Positions 45,826 to 50,394 of a DNA stretch of 50,394 bases are shown one piece after another. Position 1 is the stretch's first letter, and the number at the start of each line of letters is the position of its first letter. A program made the translations under genes and the position numbers. Under the pieces are notes generated by a model, which had not been told where the DNA came from, did no database searches, and was given only the letters and a program-made list of their open reading frames with translations. Source of the stretch: an uncultured Ruminococcus sp. (lineage in GTDB: Bacteria; Bacillota; Clostridia; Oscillospirales; Acutalibacteraceae); NCBI GenBank assembly GCA_905234535.1, contig CAJOII010000008.1:1-50394 (forward strand). Direction: 5' to 3'.

Positions 45826-48030
45826 TCAATCTCTCAACAAATATTCTTTGAGCGCGGAATAACGCAGGAATCTGCGGTTGTTCTCCACCATCATCCTGAG
45901 CGCGTTCTCGTCGCCGACCATAATGAGCATCTTCTTCGCTCGTGTGACGGCGGTGTAGAGAAGGTTGCGGTACATCAGCTGGGGAGCGCCGCGGAACATC
46001 GGCATGATCACACAGTCAAACTCGTTGCCCTGGCTTTTGTGGACGGTGCAGGCGTAGGCGAGTTCGAGATCCGAGACGGTATCCGCGTCGTACTCGGCTA
46101 CCCTGTCGTCAAAGCGGACTTTATAGATTTTTGCGGAGGAGTTGATCTCGGTGATGATCCCGATATCGCCGTTAAAGACGCCCTCGCCAGCTTCTCCCGA
46201 TTCTTTTCGCCAGAGGATGTCGTAGTTATTTCTGCTCTGCATCACCTTGTCGCCCTCATAGAGGGTGTAGTAGCCCACCTTGACGCCGCCGTCTCTTAAG
46301 GGGTTGACGATATGCTGCAGGCGGTTGTTGGTCTCAAAGGTACCGAGCAGGTTCTTTCTCGTCGGAGAGAGGATCTGGATATTTTCGAAGAGATCGTAGC
46401 CGTAGGTGTTCTTGAGCCTGCGGGCGCACAGATCGTTGATGACATAGGCGGTCTCCTCATAGCTTCTCGTCGGGATGAAGAAGAAGTCGTTGTCCCTGAC
46501 CGATATATCGGGCATCTCGCCCTTGATGATGCGGTGGGCGTTCGTGACGATCAGGCTCTTCATCGACTGGCGGAAGATCTCCCTGAGCTCTACGGTAGGG
46601 ATCATCTTTGACTCGATCAGCTCATAGAGCACATTACCCGCGCCGATCGACGGCAGCTGGTTTGAGTCTCCGACGAGAATCAGTCTGCACGACATCGGCA
46701 GCGCCCGCATCACCGCTTCCATCAGAGAAGAGTCCACCATCGACACCTCGTCGATGATCAGCGCGTCGCACTTGAGCATATTGCGCTCGTTGTGTCTGAA
46801 CTTCGGCGCGTCCTCACTGCTGAAGCTGACCTCTAAGGTGCGGTGGATGGTCTTCGCTTCTTCTCCCGTGAGCTCGCTCATCCGCTGCGCCGCCCGTCCG
46901 GTGGGAGCGCATAGGAGCACCGTCTGACCGCTTTCTTTCAATAGCCTGATGATCGCGTTGAGGGTGGTGGTCTTGCCGGTGCCGGGGCCTCCCGTGAGGA
47001 TCAACAGCCCCTTGGTTAGCGCCTCGCTGATCGCTTTTTTCTGCAAATCGGCGTATCGGATCGAGTCCTTTCGCTCGATCTCCCCGATCTTTTCTTCAAC
47101 GCCCGGGATGCTTACAGCCGGGAAGCGCAGGATCATCTTGAGGCGCGCCGCGATATACTGCTCACAGTCGTACATCGACGGCAGAAAGATGAACTCCTTC
47201 TCTGAGAGCACATCCTCGATCAGCGAGCTGTCAAAGAGCATCTCTTCGAGCGCGGATTCTACCGCCGCGGGATCTATTTCCAGCAGCGAGGCGGCTGTGA
47301 TCATCAGCTTGTCCTTCGGCAGACAGGTGTGGCCGTTGCAGAGGTTGTGGGAGAGCACATGAGAGAGCGCCGCTCTGACCCTGACCCGCGCGTCCTTGGT
47401 GTGATCCTTTGAGAGCGCGATCGCGTCCGCGGTCTCGAACGAGAGCCCGATCCCTTCTTCACAGAGGATGTAGGGATTCTCTTCTAACTTGTTGATCGCG
47501 TCGACGCCGTATTTCTTCCAGATCTTCAGCGCCGCGTTCGGCGAGACCGTGTAGGAGGAGAGATAGAGCATCAGCTCGCGGATGCCGACGGTGCGTTTGA
47601 GCTGCTCGCTGATATCCATCGCTTTTTTTAAGGAGAATCCCCTGAGCTTTGCGACCCGCTCGGGATCGTTCTCAAGGACAGAGAGCGTCTCTTCACCGAA
47701 CTCGAGCACCAAGCGCGAGGCGGTGGAGGGGCCGATCCCCTTGACCGCGCCGCCGCTTAGGTATTTTAAGATGCCGTCTAAGTTTTTCGGCATCGTTCTC
47801 TCACACGCGGAAACAACGAACTGCTCGCCGTAGGTAGGGTGGTTTTTGAACACACCGTAGAGCTTGACATTCTCGCCGACGCTGATCAGGGGCATCTGTC
47901 CCGTGGCGGTGATCGGGCTGTCTTCTCCCATGAGCTCGATCACGGTGTAGCCGTTCTCGTCGTTGCGGTAGATGACCGATTCTACCTGTCCGGTCAGCTC
48001 AAAGAGGCTTTCATTGGTAAAGTTGTCCAT
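45826..48030 (-). CDS. recD2: RecD2-type 5'-3' DNA helicase
   Basis: 734 residues from ATG 48030, 6 nt after AAGGA; a longer frame to 48114 would include the promoter and has poor composition. Order of parts: N-terminal OB-like region (GQVESVIYRNDENGYTVIEL), helix-hairpin-helix repeats (YLSGGAVKGIGPSTASRLV, RGFSLKKAMDIS), then the SF1 helicase core with Walker A ILTGGPGTGKTTTLNAI, APTGRAAQRM, IIDEVSMVD, VGDSNQLPSIGAG, and YACTVHKSQGNEFD near the end. RecD2 works alone in DNA repair in Gram-positives without RecBC. Confidence 0.96.
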   Translation of the reverse strand: MDNFTNESLFELTGQVESVIYRNDENGYTVIELMGEDSPITATGQMPLISVGENVKLYGVFKNHPTYGEQFVVSACERTMPKNLDGILKYLSGGAVKGIGPSTASRLVLEFGEETLSVLENDPERVAKLRGFSLKKAMDISEQLKRTVGIRELMLYLSSYTVSPNAALKIWKKYGVDAINKLEENPYILCEEGIGLSFETADAIALSKDHTKDARVRVRAALSHVLSHNLCNGHTCLPKDKLMITAASLLEIDPAAVESALEEMLFDSSLIEDVLSEKEFIFLPSMYDCEQYIAARLKMILRFPAVSIPGVEEKIGEIERKDSIRYADLQKKAISEALTKGLLILTGGPGTGKTTTLNAIIRLLKESGQTVLLCAPTGRAAQRMSELTGEEAKTIHRTLEVSFSSEDAPKFRHNERNMLKCDALIIDEVSMVDSSLMEAVMRALPMSCRLILVGDSNQLPSIGAGNVLYELIESKMIPTVELREIFRQSMKSLIVTNAHRIIKGEMPDISVRDNDFFFIPTRSYEETAYVINDLCARRLKNTYGYDLFENIQILSPTRKNLLGTFETNNRLQHIVNPLRDGGVKVGYYTLYEGDKVMQSRNNYDILWRKESGEAGEGVFNGDIGIITEINSSAKIYKVRFDDRVAEYDADTVSDLELAYACTVHKSQGNEFDCVIMPMFRGAPQLMYRNLLYTAVTRAKKMLIMVGDENALRMMVENNRRFLRYSALKEYLLRD

Positions 48031-48057
48031 AATAATTCCTTTATAGAAAATAATATT

Positions 48058-48066
48058 ATCATAGCA
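48058..48066 (-). promoter_or_regulatory. Candidate extended -10 promoter of recD2-comFC
   Basis: Minus strand TGCTATGAT (48066-48058), an extended -10 box; no convincing -35 box lies 17 bp upstream. The leader to recD2 would be about 20 nt. Confidence 0.4.
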
Positions 48067-48070
48067 TACA

Positions 48071-48099
48071 TTGAAATTTGAATAAGTATCTACTATAAT
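48071..48099 (+). promoter_or_regulatory. Promoter of the CofE-like ligase gene
   Basis: TTGAAA (48071-48076), 17-bp spacer, TATAAT (48094-48099). The leader to the ATG at 48184 is about 78 nt and holds GGAGG. It runs divergently from recD2. Confidence 0.75.
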
Positions 48100-48183
48100 A
48101 TAACACAGAATCAATAAAAATCAAACAGCCGGGGGATTTTATTCACGGAATATTCCTATTTTCTCGGTTTGGAGGAAACAATC

Positions 48184-48882
48184 ATGGAATTTGTCGCTAA
48201 TGAAGGCAAGAATGTCGAAATCGAAGTAAACGGCGTGACCTATATGCGCCACGCGATCAAGACTCACTTTGTCAAGCAGGGTGAGGACTATATCGAGATC
48301 TTCAGGAAATATGTCTCACCGCTGTATGAGGAGGGAGACATCGTCTCGTCCTCCGAGAAGATCATCGCCCTGTGTCAGAACCGCGTCGTCAGAAGAGATG
48401 AGCTGAAGATCGGCTTCTGGGCGAAGCTCCTCTCGAAGTTCGCCTCTCATCCCGACACCGGCGTGGGCGTGGGAGAGACCATCAAGATGCAGTACGCGAT
48501 CACCAAGGTCGGTCTGCCCCGTGTGCTGTGGGCGTCTGTTGCCGGCGGCGTGTGCAAGCTCTTCGGCAAGCGCGGCGTGTTCTATGAGATCGTCGGTTCG
48601 GATGTCGCGGGCTTGGACGGCTTCTACGATCATGTCTGGGCGGAGTACAGAGATATCGGCATCGAAAATCCCGAGAACCCCTCGGGCGTCTGCGATGAGA
48701 TCAAAGAGAAGTTAGGCATGTCCTGTATGATCGTCGACGCGAACGATCTCGGTCAGGAGGTGCTCGGATACTCTTCCGATATCACCCTGAGCGAAGAAGA
48801 ACTCCACGGGCTCATCAGGGACAACCCCTGCGGTCAGGGCCAGCAGACCACACCGATCATTTTAATTCGAAGAAAGAGATAA
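48184..48882 (+). CDS. CofE-like gamma-glutamyl ligase family protein (F420-0:L-glutamate ligase superfamily)
   Basis: 232 residues from ATG 48184 with GGAGG upstream (the earlier in-frame ATG at 48169 overlaps that site). Resemblance to CofE: EEGDIVSSSEKIIALCQNR near residue 50, GKRGVFYEIVGSDVAGLDG in the middle, and the end segment RDNPCGQGQQTTPIILIR. CofE adds glutamate to coenzyme F420-0 with GTP. No other F420 genes are in the window and F420 is not usual in this bacterial group, so the substrate is probably different. It has its own promoter and terminator. The superfamily call is by motif memory and should be checked. Confidence 0.65.
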   Translation: MEFVANEGKNVEIEVNGVTYMRHAIKTHFVKQGEDYIEIFRKYVSPLYEEGDIVSSSEKIIALCQNRVVRRDELKIGFWAKLLSKFASHPDTGVGVGETIKMQYAITKVGLPRVLWASVAGGVCKLFGKRGVFYEIVGSDVAGLDGFYDHVWAEYRDIGIENPENPSGVCDEIKEKLGMSCMIVDANDLGQEVLGYSSDITLSEEELHGLIRDNPCGQGQQTTPIILIRRKR

Positions 48883-48908
48883 AAGAGGAGCTTCGGCTTC
48901 TCTTTTTT
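48881..48908 (+). terminator. Terminator of the CofE-like gene
   Basis: AAAAGAGGAGC (48881-48891) and GCTTCTCTTTT (48896-48906) with a TTCG loop and one G-T pair, then further Ts. Confidence 0.88.
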
Positions 48909-48965
48909 GTTGCCTAAAAATTTTTGAGATTTTCAAAAGGTATTTTTTCAAACACGGAGAGTAAT

Positions 48966-50150
48966 ATGGCAGAAACCTATGTTGAGATAAACCTTTCGGC
49001 ACTTTCGCATAACGCGCGGGTGCTGACGGAAAAATATAATGATTACGATTACCTCATCGGCGTCGTCAAGGCGGACGCCTACGGTCACGGCTATGAGGCG
49101 GCAAAGGCGCTCCACAGGGGCGGCGTCGGCTATTTTGCCGTGTCTTCTATGGAAGAAGCGGCGCGCTTTCGAGAGGTTCTCCCCGATGTCCCTCTTCTGA
49201 TGCTCCAGCCGATTGAGCTTGAGCGCCTAAACGAAGCGTATGAAATGAAGCTCACCTTAGCGATCGGCGACAGGGAGTATCTTCATCGATTTATTGTTCT
49301 TTCAAAGAATTATTATTTTAAGGTCCACCTGCAGGTCGATACGGGCTTCAACCGCCTCGGCTTCAAGGATAGAAGTGAGCTCGGAGCTGCCTTTGACGCT
49401 CTGACCGCGGCGGGGCATACGGTAGAGGGAGTGTATCAGCACTTTGCGACCGCGGGGATCTTCGACCCGCATTTTGACGAGCAGGTAAGACGCTTCTCAG
49501 AGCTTGTCTCGGCGCTTGATCTGAAGAAGATAGAGATGGTGCATATGGGCTCGGGCGTCTCGCTCTTAGGACACGAGAAGATCCCTCTTGCAAACTGTGC
49601 GCGAATGGGAATGGTGATGTACGGCTACAATGTCTCGCCCTCGTCCTACGGCGGTGGACTCAAGAACCGCCTGCGTACACTGCGGGATCGATACTTTCAG
49701 AAGAAATACCGCCTGTCTCCCATCATACGGGATGTAGAGCTCGATCTCATCCCCGCGATGACGCTCAAGTCGAGAGTGATCGCGTTGAAAAAAGTGAGAA
49801 AGGGAGAGTATGTCGGCTACGACTGCCTCTATCGGGCTGATGAGGACATCACCGTCGCGGTGCTGCCGGTCGGATACAATAACGGCATCGGACAGAAGAA
49901 TCTCGGCAGGATGGTTGAGATCGGCGGCAGGCTCTATCCCGTGATCGGGGCGGTCGGGATGAATATGTCGATCGTCAAGGTCGACGAAACGGTTAAGGTA
50001 TATGACGAAGCGATCCTCTTAGGCGGAAGGATCACCCTCGGGATGTTCTCGCGATCTGCGGACATGACGCTCGCAGAGGCGCTCTTATCCGTCGGCAAGA
50101 ATAACGAGAGGATCTATATTGATTCGGAAGGTGAGAAGATATGGAGATGA
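48966..50150 (+). CDS. alr: Alanine racemase, divergent form with a middle insertion
   Basis: 394 residues from ATG 48966, preceded by GGAG; the longer frame lacks such a site. The PLP Lys is K35 in VVKADAYGHG, the barrel motif DTGFNRLG and the Arg in ARMGMVMYG are kept, and the second catalytic Tyr is Y285 in VGYDCLY. Differences from typical Alr: about 30 extra residues between MYG (220) and MTLKSRV (265), GYNNG for GYADG, and GMNMS for the usual CMDQ (Asp to Asn). It should still be a PLP-dependent amino-acid racemase supplying D-alanine or a related amino acid for the cell wall. The following ATP-grasp-like gene overlaps it by 10 bp. Confidence 0.88.
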   Translation: MAETYVEINLSALSHNARVLTEKYNDYDYLIGVVKADAYGHGYEAAKALHRGGVGYFAVSSMEEAARFREVLPDVPLLMLQPIELERLNEAYEMKLTLAIGDREYLHRFIVLSKNYYFKVHLQVDTGFNRLGFKDRSELGAAFDALTAAGHTVEGVYQHFATAGIFDPHFDEQVRRFSELVSALDLKKIEMVHMGSGVSLLGHEKIPLANCARMGMVMYGYNVSPSSYGGGLKNRLRTLRDRYFQKKYRLSPIIRDVELDLIPAMTLKSRVIALKKVRKGEYVGYDCLYRADEDITVAVLPVGYNNGIGQKNLGRMVEIGGRLYPVIGAVGMNMSIVKVDETVKVYDEAILLGGRITLGMFSRSADMTLAEALLSVGKNNERIYIDSEGEKIWR

Positions 50151-50394
50151 CAGTCAGAAAGTGGCTTTTTAACAAGTTCCACGACATCAACCATGAGAGA
50201 ATGGAGAAGCACCTGGAGATCTTAAGCAAGAACTCCGGCAGATCGAAGCTCTACATCAAGTTCGATATGTTCCTGAGCTTCTTAAAGCGCGGCACGGGCT
50301 ACACGGATTATTTCCGCGGGGATTTCATCAATCTGACCTCGAAGGAGAAGGATACCTTTGCCACAGCGCGCAAGTTCTACAAGCTGATGGAGTA
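50141..50394 (+). CDS. Start of a probable sugar-transfer-associated ATP-grasp protein (partial)
   Basis: 84 codons are visible before the window ends; the frame is still open. ATG 50141 has GAAGGTGAG about 5 nt upstream and overlaps the end of alr. The sequence is basic and helical: MEMTVRKWLFNKFHDINHER, then SKLYIKFDMFLSFLKRGTGY, TDYFRGDFINLTSKEKDTF. The pattern of helix, GxGYxDYF and LTxxEKxTF resembles the N-terminus of the ATP-grasp group found in polysaccharide and D-amino-acid gene sets. The catalytic part lies beyond the window, so the call is tentative. Coupling to alr suggests use of a D-amino acid. Confidence 0.5.
   Translation, partial: MEMTVRKWLFNKFHDINHERMEKHLEILSKNSGRSKLYIKFDMFLSFLKRGTGYTDYFRGDFINLTSKEKDTFATARKFYKLME

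Overview
The window looks like chromosome of a low-to-mid GC, Gram-positive anaerobe of the Clostridia, most plausibly an Oscillospiraceae/Ruminococcaceae-type gut bacterium. That is an inference from AGGAGG-type ribosome binding sites, SpaA/Cna-B and PASTA domains, CDP-glycerol transferase, acetate kinase, and tandem Ser/Thr kinase/FHA/PP2C genes; no rRNA or tRNA is present to confirm it.

Layout. (1) 1-20593, plus strand: the end of a CDP-glycerol glycerophosphotransferase gene and a terminator, then a near-consensus promoter (1093-1121) opening a ~19 kb surface-polysaccharide operon. The operon begins with two membrane genes that look like a proton-channel motor pair: a MotA/TolQ/ExbB-type channel fused to a degenerate EAL domain, and a MotB/ExbD-type transmembrane stub carrying SpaA-like repeats. 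A Wzc-like chain-length/ATPase protein, eight glycosyltransferases (one a GT2-GT4 fusion), a Wzy/ligase-like membrane protein, a Wzm/Wzt-type ABC exporter and a VanZ-like protein follow. (2) 20597-23513: small palindromic elements around the divergent tmcAL/ackA pair, whose promoters have abutting -10 boxes. (3) 23514-30166: a minus-strand molybdenum cluster (modA, modB, modC, moaA, moaC, MOSC, MoeA-like, mogA) divergent from an IclR-type regulator, with a long palindrome midway between the two promoters. (4) 30267-41904: nine tightly packed minus-strand genes for phospho-signalling at the envelope: three related Ser/Thr kinases with N-terminal Zn ribbons, two PP2C phosphatases, three FHA proteins (one with an outside VWA domain, one with an outside trypsin-like protease, one soluble with a Zn ribbon) and two L,D-transpeptidase domains, one fused directly to a PASTA kinase. 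(5) 42041-50394: a frameshifted remnant of an MscS-like channel gene, an SDR gene, an MreB-like gene preceded by a MntA-HepT toxin-antitoxin pair, comFC, recD2, a CofE-like ligase gene, a divergent alanine racemase gene and the start of a probable ATP-grasp gene.

How it fits together. The first operon makes and exports a cell-surface glycan; the motor-like pair at its head suggests that proton flow may be coupled to envelope or polysaccharide work. The kinase locus looks like a self-contained system that senses or processes something outside the membrane (VWA, protease and PASTA domains) and is coupled through transmembrane segments to phosphothreonine signalling inside, with peptidoglycan cross-linking as one direct output. 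The two most novel-looking units are the MotA-EAL/MotB-SpaA pair (1262-4490) and the kinase-PASTA-L,D-transpeptidase fusion within the FHA/PP2C/protease locus (30267-41904). All functions are read from motifs by eye; no database search was run.
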